Part shown: positions 12,201 through 27,000 of the stretch, one piece after another | How the letters are laid out: each line of letters starts with the position of its first letter | Position numbering within the stretch: position 1 is the first letter of the stretch | Source: Symbiodinium natans | Taxonomy: Eukaryota > Sar > Dinophyceae > Suessiales > Symbiodiniaceae | DNA: 64,000 nt | Direction: 5' to 3' | NCBI GenBank assembly: GCA_905221605.1 | Contig: CAJNDS010002393.1 | Span: forward strand, 385,192-449,191 | Made by a program: the position numbers and the translations under genes | The notes under the pieces: model-generated | What the model saw: only the letters and a program-made list of their open reading frames with translations | Told to the model about the DNA's origin: nothing | Database searches by the model: none

Positions 12201-15200
12201 CGGGGTACGGCCTCAATTTGCTGCTTTTCCGATCTACCTACCCCTGGTTGCGAGCTCTTCATTCAGATTCATGCATTCCATCGTTGAGCTGCACACAAAA
12301 GCAAAAGATGCAATTCAAGCTAGGTGCCGTGCTCAAGACGCACTTGGGCCATGATGGCCTCCGAACACACGTCGACGAGCTTGCGCCTTAGACGGTCGAA
12401 CTCTGCCGCCGGCAACGCTCTGCATGACACATGGCCTCCCAACACCCCAAAAGCCCCTAAACCCCCCCAAACCCAGAAAGCCCGGACCTCCCACAAAAAG
12501 CCCGAATTAAACCCCCTGACGCTCCCCTAAAACCCCCCTAAACCTGGCATCCCTCCAAATCCACGAATCCGAGCTCTGGCGCTTGGGAAGCTTGCGGCTC
12601 CGCCCAGGCCGACCTCCTTCATAGGAGCTGTGAGCCTTGGCTTGAGCTGCCGTTTCTGGGTCCGGGGAGGGTCTGGGATACTACTCCCCTAAAACCAGAG
12701 AAAGGGAGAAATAAAGAAATAGAGAAAGGGAAAAAGAGAGAAAGGGAGAACGAGAGAAAGGGAGAAAGAGAGAAAGGGAGAAAGGGAGAGAGACCGTAAA
12801 CCCTAAATCCCGAACCCTCAACCCTCTCCAAGCACCTCTGGGCTGGAGCCGCTCAAATTTTTCCCATCCTCATCAAAGGAACCCGGGTACCCCTATTTAG
12901 GAAACCTCCCAGGGGAGTTCAGGACCCCCAAAGGCTCTTAAGCTCTAATGCTTCAACCCATCCATGCTGAACCAAGTCTCCAGCTATCGCAGGGTCTAGG
13001 GTTTTGAGGTTTAGGGGTACATGCCCACCCCAATCGACAGCTGTACAGCTGCAGTAGCATGCCAACCTGGAACACACTAAGTTGCAGATATCTAGATGCT
13101 TCATATTGCCGGTGCAAACGCCTGAAGACCTATAGCCTGATCCCCAAGTCGTTGACATCGTGGCAAGCAAGGGGTATTGGTGCCGGCATTGGCGCTGCTG
13201 CTGGCGGCACCCGCGCTGCAATTCCATGAGTTCAGTTTGTTGGGCAAGCATTCGGAGATGAAAGGTTTGGACATAAACAGCATGCGTCGGTTACGCACGC
13301 TCCAAGCAGTGGCACCTCGATTATAATGCAGGTCTCCTGTGCATAGGTCCAAGGCGCGAATGATGCAGTATGCCACTGATAGCGAAGCTCTTGCGAAGTG
13401 TTAGTTTTCGCTGAACATGGTTCGTGGAACCTCTCAGAAGTATCGTTGATGGTTGTTGTCGGATCATGCAGCGCACCATGCAGTGAACGCTGCGAATACA
13501 TGTGTAAGCGCTTGGTACTCGCATGTTCAGAGACTAGGACCCGGAGTAGGCCCTTATTCCCTGTTTTTAGGAGTGAGGTTTCCTAAACCCTAAACCCTAA
13601 ACCCTTACAAGCCTCTTAAAACCAGAATGGGCGCCTTTTTGATTCCCTGGTCACTCTCGGGTCTAGGAGAACTTTTTTGCAAAACAGGGGGTGGAGCTTT
13701 GTAGCTGCTCTGAGATAGACTGTTTAGGGTTTGGAGGGTCTGCAAGGTCTGGGCGTCTTCATGCTCTGCAACGCCAAGTGCCCGGGCGGTATCAAGGGCG
13801 CGGGCATTCTAGGCAGGGTGGCGCCAACTCGCCTTAGCAGCAACGGCCTCAAGTACCCCTAAACCCTTACCCCTATAAAGCCTAAACTGGCCGAAACCTT
13901 AAAGCCAACACCCTACCCTGTCCAGGTGGCACGCTGAGCGCCTTAAACCCCTTGACGCTTCTGTCGAAGAAGGTGCAGCTTTCGTGCAGTTGCACAGGGT
14001 TCCTTACGATCCGAGATTGTGGATGTGAGTGCAACAAGTCGGGATACTCCCTAAACCCTGAAGCCCTAAACCCTGCCAACCATGTGGCAGGACGAAGAGG
14101 AGGAGAAAGAGGCACAGGAAGATCCTGATCCACAGAAAAAGATGTTTAAGCAAGTAGACTACATAGAGCCTTGGCTGCTGAGGTGTTCTTGGTTTAGGGT
14201 TCAGGGTTTGGGGTTTGGGGTTTAGGGTTTAGAGAGGGCTTAGGGTTTACGGTTTAGGGGGTTCTAGAGGGTTCAGGCTTAAGCAACACCCCACGGTGCC
14301 ATGGCTCCACTACCGGTCCCTCGTGGTGGCTGACGCTGGTACCCCTAACCCTGGATCCTGAATCCGAGGCTCGAAATCCCTAAACCCTAAACCCTAACTG
14401 CCCTGCAGCCCCGACAATGTCACCCGGTTTCAGCCCTCAGCCCTGAACCCTACAGTTCCCCGGCTCCCTACTCATCTCCAGACCCTAAACCGCATAAATC
14501 CCCAATCCCCCTATGCCGGCCCCCAAAAACCCTCCCTAAACCCCCCTTAACCTTATCACCCAAACCCCAGAAGCCCTATCTAAACCCGAAACCCCTAGAC
14601 CCTAAACCCTAAACCCTAACCCTAAATCCTAAGCGAAAAACCACCCTACACACTAAACCCTAAGCCTATACAACACCCTAAACCCGAAACGACACTAAGG
14701 AGAAGGAGATTTGCAACATGAACTGCAAAATCGCCGCGCTGCTTCTCGTCCGGGTTTTCAGGAAGGGCTACTATAGCGTTTAGGGTTTAGGTTTTTCAGG
14801 GTTTAGGGTTTAGGGTTTAGGGTTTATCGGGTTCAGAGTTTTAAAGAGCTATGGGGTTTAGGGTCTAGGGTTTGGGGCTGTAATCCTTGCAATCCTTGGA
14901 CCTCATGCCCGCAAAGCCCTCCTGAAGACCCTAAGTCCAAACAAACCCACCCCCGCAGTGTGAACCTGCAAAGGCTGAAGGCACCCCCCCCCCCAAGATC
15001 CCCACACCTAAGCCCTAAAGCGCTAAATCCCTAAAACTTTCAAAGCCCTATAAGCCCTGTAAACCCTAGATACCGTTCAAACCCTCCAAATCCTGCAAAC
15101 CCAGTAAACCTTTAAACCCGCCCATAAACCCCATCAACCCTAATAACCCCAAAACCCCTAAATCCTATAGATCCTGTAAACCCTATACACCCTAGAAGCC

Positions 15201-18200
15201 CTATAAACCCTATAAACCCTATAAACCCCATAAACCCTACAACCGAAAAAAAAACCCTACAAACCATATAAACCCCAAACCTAAACCTTTAAGTCGTGGT
15301 TGGGTGGCTTCAGCTTCCCGAAAAAAGGGTACCCGAAAAACCCCTATGAGCCCTAAAAACCCCAAAAGCCCTAAAACTCCCATAAAACCTATAATCACCT
15401 ACACACCCTAGACCCCCCTAAAAACCCTTAAAAGCCCTATAAACCCCTACCCCTAAACCCGAAACCCTGAACCCTAAACCCTAAACCCTATGCCCTATGA
15501 GCCCAGCAAGCTGCACTTGAGGATGGGTGCCGCAGCCGGCGCTGCGGCTGGCGGCGCCATCGCCAAGTACAAGACGGCCGGGCTTTGGGGGGATTTGCTT
15601 TTTTGGGTTTAGGGTATAGTTTTTTTTTTTTTTTTTTTTTGGGGGGGGGGGGGGGGGCTTGATCGGCGTTTAGCGATTTAGGGTTTAGGGCTTAGGGTTC
15701 AGGGTTTATAGGGTTGAGGTTTTAGGGTAGTTTAGGTTTTAGGGCTTGGGGTTCAGGGTTTTGGGTTTAGGGTTAGTAGGGTCCCATGTGGGGTACTTTT
15801 TGTAAACGTGCCGTAGTATCTATACGATTTACTAGGACCCAGAGCAGGCCCTTGTTCTTTTTTTCGGTTCAGCCTCCCTTATAAACCCCTATAACCCAAA
15901 AGGGGCACCCTTTTTGTTCCTAGCTTAGTCTTGGGTCTAGTTTAGGGGGTGAGATGTGTGTGTCCCCACTGTGCCGGATTTTGCGGAGGGTGTCGGGGCA
16001 TCACGGCTTTGCAGTTCCACATAAGTTGGAAGAGCGTGGGAGCAACCACATAAGTCGCAAGAGCACGAGAGAAGGATGCAGCTGTTGACTTCAAGCATGT
16101 AGCGCCATGACTTGTCTTTTGCTAGGATTGTTGAAGTCTTTTTTTTTTTGTGTTGCGGCCGCTGGCCGAAGCGCTGACTGCAACGAGTCGCTGCTCAGAA
16201 GCCCTTCTGAAAAGCCTCACCCTCCAGCCCTCAGTGTTCGAATCAACTCTACCTCAACCCCAACCCTTGCTTGGAGTTAACAGGGTGTAATGGGCTTTAC
16301 CGGCATTTACGGGGTTCTTGGACTTGTGAGGTTTCTGGCCTTCAGGGAATCGACCCCCCCCCCCCCCCCTCCTCCTCCCTCCCTCTCCCACTCCACCCCA
16401 GGGCGGTGGCAAGATGGGTGGGCAGCTGGGATGGAAGTGGGCTTTCAAGGGTTTAGGGGTTTAGGGTTGGACGTTGTCTAGTGACGTTTTCTAGTGTGCA
16501 CCCCCTAAACCCTACACCCTGATGAGGCACGGGGGTGCCCAGGGGCTTCCCACGAGTGAGTTCGTGGGTAGTGCAGGGCCCAAAAGCGCATCCTCCTGGT
16601 TGTTGGCGCTTGCGGTCTTGGAAGGTGGACTTTTTGGCCCAACGTGAGGGCGGATCTGCATTAGTGATGCAGAAAAGAAGCCTGGTAGGGTTCAGAGAAG
16701 CACTAGACCCTAAAGCCTAAAGGATTGGTGCCCTTGGGTATGACAGCAGATTCCGGTTCGGGCGGAACAAGGGAGGACGAAGGCACGCTGCGTTTCCTAG
16801 AACAGGGATGCTGCGTTTCTGTTGCTTTGACAGGCTTGTTGGTGGGCTGTCCTTACGGGTTCCTACCACCCCAAACTCTCCACTAGGAGCCAGGAAGTCT
16901 ACTTGCATCGAGCTACCATGGTAATTAGGGATTTATAGTGAATCATATGATTGCCTGATCATGGTGACAGAAAACACCTTCACAATAGCCCAGAGTCCGA
17001 ACTCATCCACTTCCCCGTTTTCCCATGCCAGTTGGCCCTTTGACCAATTTCCTAGGAGTCCCTGCTTGGGTTTGGGGCTCAGGGCTTAGAGTTTTGGGGT
17101 TTAGGGTTTAGTGTTTAGGGTTTAGGGTTTAGGGTTTAGGGGCTTAACTGAGATAGTTTTTTCCCGGCTACGGTCATGCCGGGGGATTTTGCCCTCCTCC
17201 GAGACCGCCCAGGCCCCTGGACGAATCGAACATCGTCCCGTTCTTCGTGCTGTCCAAGCAGCACCTGGCACTGCGTTATGAGAACTTGTGCTTTAAGAAC
17301 CCTAAACCCTAGACCCTAAACCCTGAACCCTAAACCCTAAACCCTGTGCATGATGACATGCATGCAGCATGCACACCACACAGGCAGATGTCGTTCCAAT
17401 TTAGTCGCATGTGCTCTTTCACTACCCGTTTGTTTGTGGATACGTGATGCTTTGTCGAGCAGCTGGCATCTGACACCCAATATCTTAACGGCCTAGCTAA
17501 GTAGTAAATCCGAACCAGCTCAAAGACGCTGCAGCTCCAACAACCCTAAACCCCAAACGCTAAGCCCTAAACCCTACCAATCAGTTGCTCCAGTGAACGC
17601 CTGGGCGCATTGAGCCCAACCCCCTCACCAAAAACCCAACTCCCAGGGCCTGGGTCGTTCAACAGGTTTAGGGGTTTAGAGGCTTTGTGTTTTGGGTTTT
17701 AGGGTTCAGGGGTTTAGGGATTAGGGGTTTAGGGATTAGGGGTTTAGGGTTAAGGGTTTAGCGGTTGAGGGGTTTCCAGGGTTTAAGATGCAGCCGCGGC
17801 AATTGCTAGTGAGACGACCCCGGCTCGCAAGACTTTAAACGAGGCTGGAAGAGATGCGCAGCATCTTGGCTGAATTGGGGTTTACGGGTTCAGGGTTTGA
17901 AGATGGCGCCAGCTTCACGCGCCAGCCTCGCATTTGGCAAGGCAGAGGGCTGTCCGCTTTGCTTGGTCCCTTTCAGCACTTGAAGCTCCATGTCATCCAA
18001 GTTTTTGTCCGAGAGCCCTAAACCCTAAACCCTAAACCCTGAACCCCAAACCCTAAACCCTCAACCCTCAACCCTAAACCCTAAACCGCCAGGTGAGGTG
18101 AAGGATGCTGTTGGTGCTGTGAGATCACTCACGGTGCTGCAGGACAGGCAGTCTTTTGGGAATTCGGATCTCCCTTTGAGCCATCGCCGGTACTGATGGT

Positions 18201-21200
18201 TGGGGGGGGGGGGGGGGTTGTGCGCAGAGCGCACCAACAACCTAAACATTCCTAAGCCCTAAACCTTAAACTCTAAACCCTAAACCATCTTAAACCATCC
18301 TAAACAGTCCTAAACTTTAAACCCTAAACTCTAAACCCTAAACCCTAAACCCTAAACCCTAAACCATCCTAAACCCTACACCCTAAACCCTACTGGGTTC
18401 AGGGTTTCTGTTGCCCTGCGCCTGAGTGAGGACGACCGGCCAGCCGAGGGCGCCCCAGCACGGCGGCACGACTTCATATGAAGCCGTTCCAGGCAGAAGG
18501 GGTTTAGGGTTTAGGGTTTAGTTTTCAGGGTTTGGAGCTTTGGGTTTCCTAAACCCTTGGGGTTTATGCCCTCAACCCTAAACCCCAGTGGGTTTCCGGA
18601 AGTAGGGTGGGGTTTCAGGTTTTTCGGGCGGGCGAAGCAGCCTGGTGCTTAAGCAGCTTGCAGCATCGCTGAGCCGAAGCAGCTTTGCTAGGGTGTAGGG
18701 TCTGAGGGTTTAGGGTTTGGGAATTAGGGTTTAGGGTTTAGGGTTTAGGGTTTTAGGGTTTTAGGGTTTAGGGTTTAGGGTTTAGGGTTTAGGGTTAGGG
18801 TTTAGCAATCGGCAGGCCCGTTTCATCGGCCTTCGCTGGCCACACCGCTGGCTGAGCGCGTGACGCGCGCTTCAAGTTTGGGGGTGGAGAGCGTTTCGGG
18901 CCCAGCAAGTGCCTCCCCCTTTGCCCTATAGTGTAGTTTAGATATATTTTCCGCCCTGCCCCCACTCACCCTCCCCCCCCCATCCCGGGACGGCCACAAC
19001 GTCGAACAACGGTGAGGACCTTCTGGGGTCAACTCTCGATGTTGCACCTGGGCCCTCTCTCGCAAAATGTTGGAGAGGGGGCCGACAAGTTTCAGCGAAG
19101 CAGTGCGCACACCCCACGAAGGCCTAGGGTTTAGGGTTTGCAAATTTTGGATACACAGGAGCTCAAACATCTGTACGCTCAGTGGCCGTAGTATACGTAC
19201 AAGCATGAAGACTACTCGGGTCTGTGCACATGGAGATGCAAGTGAGCCAACGACGGCTCATCGCTGAGGTGCGGCCGCTAGCTCAAAGCAGCAAAGTGGA
19301 CAACAATCCCCCCAAATCCCAAGAACCTGTCGGTGAGGGCTTTGGCGTAGTGATCGTGGGATGTATCGACTATAGGGCTTTGTATTCAGATTCTTGCAGC
19401 AGGCCGTTCAGCAATAAGCACTCATTGGGGAACCCTAAACCCTGCACCCTAAACCCTAAACCCTATCCCTGAACCCTAAACCCTAAACCCTATGATGACC
19501 AGAGCTCCATGGTCTCCTGCTCGTGAGCAAGCTGGCGGCCGAAAGTGAGAGTAGGGCATTGGCCAAGTTCGTGTCCCGGACCTGTAGTTTAGGGTTTAGG
19601 GATTAGGGTTTAGGGTTTAGGGTTTAGGGTTTAGGGTTTAGGGTTTTAGGGTTGAGGGTTTTAGGGTTTAGGGTTTAGGGTTTCAATCAGGGAAGTGAAC
19701 CGTCAGAAGATTGCACCTATACTTCTGACGGTAGCTTAATATGGAGATCTTCGAAATTAGGTGTCCCTTGTGTTGGGGTCCCTATTGTAGGGGAATCCTA
19801 CCATCTTTGGGGGTCTATATTAGGGTCCCTTATTTGTCGTAAACCCCCATATTCAAAAAACAGACGCAGTTGAACATGTGACGTCGGGATCTCATGCAGT
19901 CTCCCCGAGGCCCGAGGCGTAGCTTGGGGCGCGGTCCTAGCCTCTCTGGGGGCATCAGCGCCCGACGTGCCGAGAAGCAAAATGCCTGCTGAAATCTGAG
20001 GCGTTCCTTGAGGCCCTAGACCCTAGCCCGAAAGCCCATGCGAACCCTAGCTCCTAGCTTATAAGGCATGCCGAACCCTGGCAACTTGCATAAGGGACCC
20101 CGAATGGAGACCCCCAAAAAGTAAGATTGCATTACGGTACTGACCCCAATAAGGTTCCTTTTCGGAACACACTCATATGAGAGATATGAGAACCTCATCT
20201 TGCGGGACGATGCTGGGAGGATACCTTCTTGGGTGCTGGCATCCAGTGGGCTCAGCTGCGTGAAGGTCGAAGTAAATTTTCTTAGACGGGCCTTGTTTAG
20301 GGTCTAGGGTTTAGGGTTTAGGGTTAAGGATATGTTCTATTTTCCCTGATCTGGGTCCAAGATGATGCTTCGTGGGAATATTGGCAGGGCTACGTTACAA
20401 GCTCAGAGAGCTTGAGGCCTGTAAGGCTTCCTGAACCTTCTTGTACCTCCCTGAACACCCCCTTATACCCCCATATACCCCCCTATACCCCCCTCATACC
20501 AGCCGCTTCAAGAAGCTGTGTACGAGCCGGAGAGCCGACGTGCAAAGAACCCCTAAGCCCTTAGCCCGAAAACCCTAAAATCTAAACCCGAAGCCCCAGC
20601 GCCAGCCGTGTTTTGACTCGCAGCTTAGTGCCTTGCAGGGGCAAGGCTCAGTGGCCGTCGCAAGGCCGAGCAACAGGAAGAGCTCATGTGTAGATGCGAG
20701 CAGGGTTCAGGGTTTAGGGTGTAGATGCTAGCAGGGGCTTGGTCAACTAAGGTTTAGGGTTTACATTATGTTTTTGGTTCATGCAGGGGATCTACTCTCC
20801 AAATTGAGGGTGCAGCTGTATGGGTGATTGTTGACAAACTCTCACACCTGTCACAAATCGGAAGTTCCAAAGCCTCCCCCCCAATCCAAACCCATGTAAG
20901 CCAAAAGCCCCTTCAGGGGAAGAGTTGTTAACGGAATTTTGTGTAAAGCAAGTGCAGACGAACCCTAAAATCTGTGCCTGCTCCTCCTATGATTGACAGT
21001 ATCCCAAGATGTTAGTTGCCCTTAAGACCCTTACATATGATTCTTGCAGTCAACCTCGTCCTGGGTATTGAGGCCGTGGTAGCTGCAGATGGTGGTTTGC
21101 GGGTCCCACCCAAGAAGTGTTGAGGGTTCAGGGTGTAGGGTTTAGGGTTTAGGGTGCAGAGCATCGGCCAGGTGTCAGTATGGCAGAGGAGGCACGTGTG

Positions 21201-22155
21201 ATTGTGCTTGGATGGCTTTTGTTTCCATATCGCCCGGCAAGGTAGCATGAACTGAAAGCTAAAAGTTGGAATCTCGCGCTCGGCGGTGTTGAACAGCAAG
21301 TGCTCCTTTGCCCCTACCCTTAACCCCTAAACCCCTAAACCCCCTCTTCCCCTCAACCCCTCAACCCCCCCTCAACCCCTCAACCCCTCAACCCCTCAAC
21401 CCCTCAACCCCTAAGCCCTAAACCCCTAAACCCCTAAACCCTAAACCCTAAACCCTAAACCCTGCGGTTTGGTGGCCAGGATGAGGCTGCCCTGAAGCCA
21501 AACCGCGCAAACGCCGAGGACGAGTTTCTTCGTCCGGACCCCGACACTTCCTTTCAGGTTGCTGGAGTTTGCGGTAGGGTTAGGGTTTAGGGTTTTTGGG
21601 TTTAGGGTTTAGGGTGAAGCTCTCGGGCCTTCTTGCAGTCAGTCGGATGTTTCCATCTTCTTGAGGCAGTTGGATGATTCCGTTCAGGGACTGGCAATCC
21701 ACTTAGACACACGAGCCCGAAATCTCTACGTACCAGAAGAGGCCCACGGCTGATCGTTTCGCCACATTCGCGACCCTACATCCTATGGTAGCACCTTAGA
21801 GGTAGAAGCCCCCGTCCCTCCCTCAGCTTCTCTGCTGTGTACTGAGGTCATCCTGGTACTGGTGCCTTCTACAGGAATCCCCTTCGCGAGAAGGACCGGT
21901 ACCGGGGTAGCAGGAATATGGTCAATTCCTTGTAAAAAACCCCTTCTAAGGGTCCGATTAAAGTATATGTTCCTATGCGGGCACCCCTAGAATGGGACCC
22001 TACTTTAGGGGAAACTTTTATGTTGTGCTGGCTTCCGGGTTCCCATGATCTTTAGGGTTCAGGGCTTAAGGTTTACAATGACCCTTAAACTCGTAGCCCT
22101 AACCCCTGACCCCTGACCCCTGAACCCCTAACGCCTTACGCCTAACCCCTAAGCG

Positions 22156-22189
<34 letters not shown>

Positions 22190-24003
22190 AAAAAAAGCAC
22201 AAACAAACAAACAAACAAGTATTATATATATATATATAGATCTCCATTTATCTGTTCATTTATTTGCATTTATTCAACTAAAAGTATAGTCTGATCTTCC
22301 CAATCGACTCCCGTCAGAGGCTGACAAACCGATCCTGATGTCTCTGGGCGAGTGCTCTCCAGGGTCTGCAGAGTCTCGGGTTTAGGGTTTAGGGTTTAGG
22401 GTTTAGGGTTTAGGGTTTAGGGTTTAGGGTTTAGGGTTTAGGGTTAGGGTTTAGGGTTTAGGGCTTAGGGCTTAGGGTTTAGGGCTTAGGGTTCAGCATC
22501 TCAAGTTCAAGGATTCCCCAGTCAGGCTCACTACTCCGGTAGCGAGGACGTGCCCACCCACCCACCTCTTGGATCGCAAAACCCTAAACCCTAAACTCGC
22601 CATGGCCTACGAACTGTTGGCAATTTTTTTGTTTTGTTCTGAGTTTTTGGCAGCTTTTGGATGACGAGTTTAGGGTTCAGGGTCCAACCCTATTGTGTTG
22701 AAGCCTCGGCGAATGCTGCGTGGCTCCGGCCTTCGTCGCATTCGCATAGTTTGACCTGGCATATTTGCTGCTGATACGTTCAAAGTGCTACAGAAGCGCT
22801 GGTCAACCCTGTGGCTGCACCTTCGAGCCTACCTTCCAGGTACGAGTTCAACTGTTTGGACGATGCCTTGAACTCTTGGCACTGCTTCTGCCTCAGTTCC
22901 GCAAGCTAGACTACTATTTGCTGAACAACCCTTTACAAAATTAAGAATAAATCCTAGATATTTCCCGTAGAAGGAAGAACACTGTTCCTTTTTGGCCGGG
23001 ACTCTCAAGCAAATAGTTGTAGACGTAAGAATGGTTGTAGAGTTTCCCAAGAGTTTCCTTTGACGACTACACTCCAAGTGTTGGGTGCAAGGTTGCCAGT
23101 GTGAGCTTAAGGGTTTGACGTAAACGTCATTCGCCACTCGATCCCTATAGAGACCCTTAACAAAACCCTCAACGCTTTAGGGGGTACGGGTTTAGGGTTT
23201 TAGGGTTGAGGGCCCTAGTTAAGCCTAGACCTGCATGGGTAGTTGCATGGTCTTAAGCCTTTTCACAGGGTTTTAGGAGCTATCGAACCCAGAAATCCTT
23301 GAACCCTCCCAGAGGTCTTGCGCCCCCAAAGCCGGCCCAGGTGTGAGCATGCCAGAATCCATGTTCCGGAAGACTGTGCCCGCGCCTTGTGCAGCCTACC
23401 ATAGTTCAGCAGAATCAGATGTGGGGCTCCTAAGCCTCCCAAGAAACCCCTGGAACACCCTAAGCTGTAGGGAATGCAGGTGGCCCCTGTTGGGGGATCT
23501 CCGAATCGTCAAGTTGAAAGCCGGCCACGAGTTGCAGCTCATGAGTCTTCGAGTTGTATACCTGTGGGTGTAGGGTTTAGGGTTTAGGGTTCAGGGTTCA
23601 GGGTTCAGGGTTCAGGGTTCAGGGTTTAGGGTTTAGGGTTCAGGGTTTATGGGTGCCAGTTCGGTTCTGGCAATGCTCAGGCTCTCCCCCAAACATCAGC
23701 CTTTGGTCGAGGCGAAAGTCATTCCAAGTCCGAAGCCCTCACCCTTTATCAACGCTAAACCCCAAACCCCAAACTTGCAGGGAGACCTAAACCCTAAACC
23801 CTAAACCCTAAATCCTAAACCCTAAACCCTAAACCCTAAACCCTAAACCCCTTAGGAGAACAGAAAACAAGATCCCTCCCCTCCTCCTGAGGCTCGGGAA
23901 GGCCGCACAAGATCCTGCCTCCTCGATGGACGCCAAGCAGAAAGCGGCCTTGCGGCGGCTGGACCGCGTCACTGGCGCGGGGCCCAACCCTAAACTTTAA
24001 ACC

Positions 24004-24042
<39 letters not shown>

Positions 24043-27000
24043 ACCCTAAACCCTAAACCCTAAACCCTAGCCCTAAACCCTAAACCCTAAAACTCAAAAA
24101 CCCGAAACCGCTTCGGGTTCGGGGTTTTCGGGACTTACAGGGCTTATTGTGCGGTTCGGACTTCTGGGCCGGTTGTGGGTCGCTACTATTTGTAGAACCC
24201 TATAAGGGTTCCTACTCCGTGGATGTAGCACTTCGAGCTTCAGGGGGGACGGTTCATGGGTCCCTCAGGCTCTTGGATACGACAAAGGCCTGAACTCCTA
24301 TTTGGGCGCGCCTGCTTCTCGAAATCCTGAGATCGGCAGCCACTCCGCAGGCATCATACCGATCAAGATCACCCAAGCTCAGCTCCTAAATCCTAGGCCA
24401 CGACATCCGACAAGCTGCAAAGTCTTCACATAAAAACTCCCAAACTCACAATGTAAACTCCAAAGCCTTTCGCTCCTAACCCCTATACCACAGGCCCTAC
24501 ATCCTAAAGACGTGGGGCGGCAAGCGCGGGCCTGTGAGGTTCGTATGAGTACGTCGTCACAGTGCGAAAGTCGCAGTTTGCAGCAGCCCCGGCACTCTCA
24601 TCCCGAATTCCTCGGTAAGGGGGCCTCGGGTTGCGGGTTGCGGGGATTAGGGGAGGTTTAGGGATCAGGGTTTCTAGATGGGTGCCGGCTCGAACGGCGC
24701 TCTAGCAACAACATGTTGGACTGCAGAGCTAGCCCGACCCAAGCCCTAACCTGCCCTAACCTGTAACTCTAAGCTCAAGGTACTAAAGGGACCCCTAAGG
24801 GCCCCCCTTTAAGGGTCACATAGTGAGCCGCTCGGTGCCTGGTTGAATTCCAGTCTCCGAAGTTATCCGACATGCATAGTATGTTTATCTGAAAGTGGCT
24901 CCTTCCTTGGGCTCAAGAGGATCAACCCTAAACCCTAAACACTTTACAGTATTGGGTTCAAGAGGATCATATTGCGGAGAATTCTTTCACTGAATCACAC
25001 GCGTTTTATAGGGCCAGCCCTGCTTAACAGTCACCCAGACTTTGGGCCAGAGTGGCATCGCATCGGGTTTGGGGTTTGGGGTTTGGGGTTCAGGGTTTAG
25101 GGTTTATGGGGCTGTTGATCCACATTTGCCACCCTTAGCCTTCCAAACCGAAACTCTCAACGAAGAAGGCACTGCGGATTGCGAACGCAATATTGTTGTG
25201 CGTTGGGATTGAAAGCTCAGGGTTACAGTCGCTAAGCCCTAAAGCCCTAACCCTTAACCCTAAACCCTGCACCAGAAGAATCAAAGGTTCCTCCGCGGGG
25301 CCATCGCCGCCACGCCGGGCCAGTTCACCCCCAGGACCCGCGTATGGATTTAGGGTTTCGGGTTTATGGTTTAGGTCTAGGGTCTAGGGTTTAGGGTTTA
25401 GGGTTTAGGGTTTGGGGTTTAGGGTTTAGGGTTTAGGGTTGCGGTTTTCGGGTTGAGGGTTTGAGACGAGATAGTATTTGTAGAAAACTAAGGGGGCATT
25501 ATACATATGCAAGGAAGTTACTTCAAGTTGGAGTAGGGCTCATTCTTCTGCTTTTGGTGTTATGTCCTTTTTGACCTTTACAGATGGATCTATGTCAGCG
25601 GACCCTGATCTAGTCTAGAACCGCCCCCCACATGTCGACTTACCTTCAACTGATGGGGAGGCCATCCAATAAACCTGTCTTGCGAATTCTCTTTGCAAAA
25701 ATGCCCGGCAGCACCCTTCTTCCGACCCAAAATCAGCTTAGGTCGCAGTGCTCAAGGATGTGGCTGAAAGGATGATATGTTGCCATAGGGACGGCTTTCG
25801 TGCTTCATTAACCCTAAACCCGAAACTCGAAACCATAAACCTTCAACCCTCAACCCTAAACCCAAAACCCTTAAACCCAAACCCACACCGAAGGCTGCAA
25901 ACCAAGGTCTTTGTGTCACAGAAGAGTCGCACACTCCCTCCCGCCTTCCCCCCACTTCCTTCCAAGTCAGCGTTTGAGGCCCTTCACAAGGGGTTTAGGA
26001 TTTAGGGTTTAGGGTTTAGGGTTTGGGGTTTAGGGTTTAGGGTCTACGCCTTTTGAAGCTTCATGAAGCCCACCCGGAGAACAGGCCGTTCAGCTTGAGA
26101 AGTTGGTGCTGGACGTGGTGCCAGAGATGGAAGGATACAGGCCTCCGGGGATTCTCCAGGTGGAGGGTTTTGACGGATTTGGGCTTAGGGTTTAGGGGTT
26201 TACGGTTTTAGGGGTTTAGGGGTTTAGTTAGGGTTTAGGGTTTGGGGGGGTGAGGGTTCTTATCTGCGTTTCAAACTCAACCTGCGCTCTGTCTTCGAAG
26301 CTCCCCAAACCGGAAACTGTCAACTGTCAACCTTAGGTACCAAAAGCTAGGGGCTTGGGTCTCCCCCAAGAGTGCTGAGGGGTGGGTTGGGCAGCTACGG
26401 TCGAGATTCTGGGTTGCAGTTTGGGACTAGTTTGCGTTCGCTACCTCTCCAAATGTTCGCATCACCTGCATAACTTAACCCAATTCCGCAGAGCCACATC
26501 AATGTGATCCTGCCGCGAAGGTCTCCGGAAAAAATGTTCAGCATGGGAGACCGAAGTAAATAATCAGACTCAACTAACTTTAGGCCAGATTATCCTTCTT
26601 TGTCACCGACGGTTGCTGGCCAGGCTGCGAGTGGAGTACGTTGGAGATGGTCTGGCCTTGGGCCCACCTTTCCTCACCGCACCCCCCTCTAAGTAGCCCA
26701 TATCATAGACACAACAAAAACCCACAACACCCAGCAGAAACTCAACCACCCGACCCCCCGCCCCCCGTAGGCCATATCATAGACCCAACCCAGACCTTCA
26801 ATGTATAAACCCACCATCGACCCATCAGAAGCTCAACCACCCACAGAGTTTAGCCTTTAGACCAGCTGGCGTTCTTCGCTCATTCCTTGCAGTGCTGGAT
26901 CAGGCTAATCATCCGCACTCCTATATCCTACACCGGCCTCAAACCCACTGCAAACCCCAGGTGCCTCCTGAATCCGCAGATCCACTGAGGTTGCTGCATG

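Noticed and set aside
17213-17287. Thioredoxin-fold mitochondrial protein (peptide ESNIVPFFVLSKQHLALRYE)
   Set aside because: Resemblance to known small complex I or ribosomal proteins is too weak to name.
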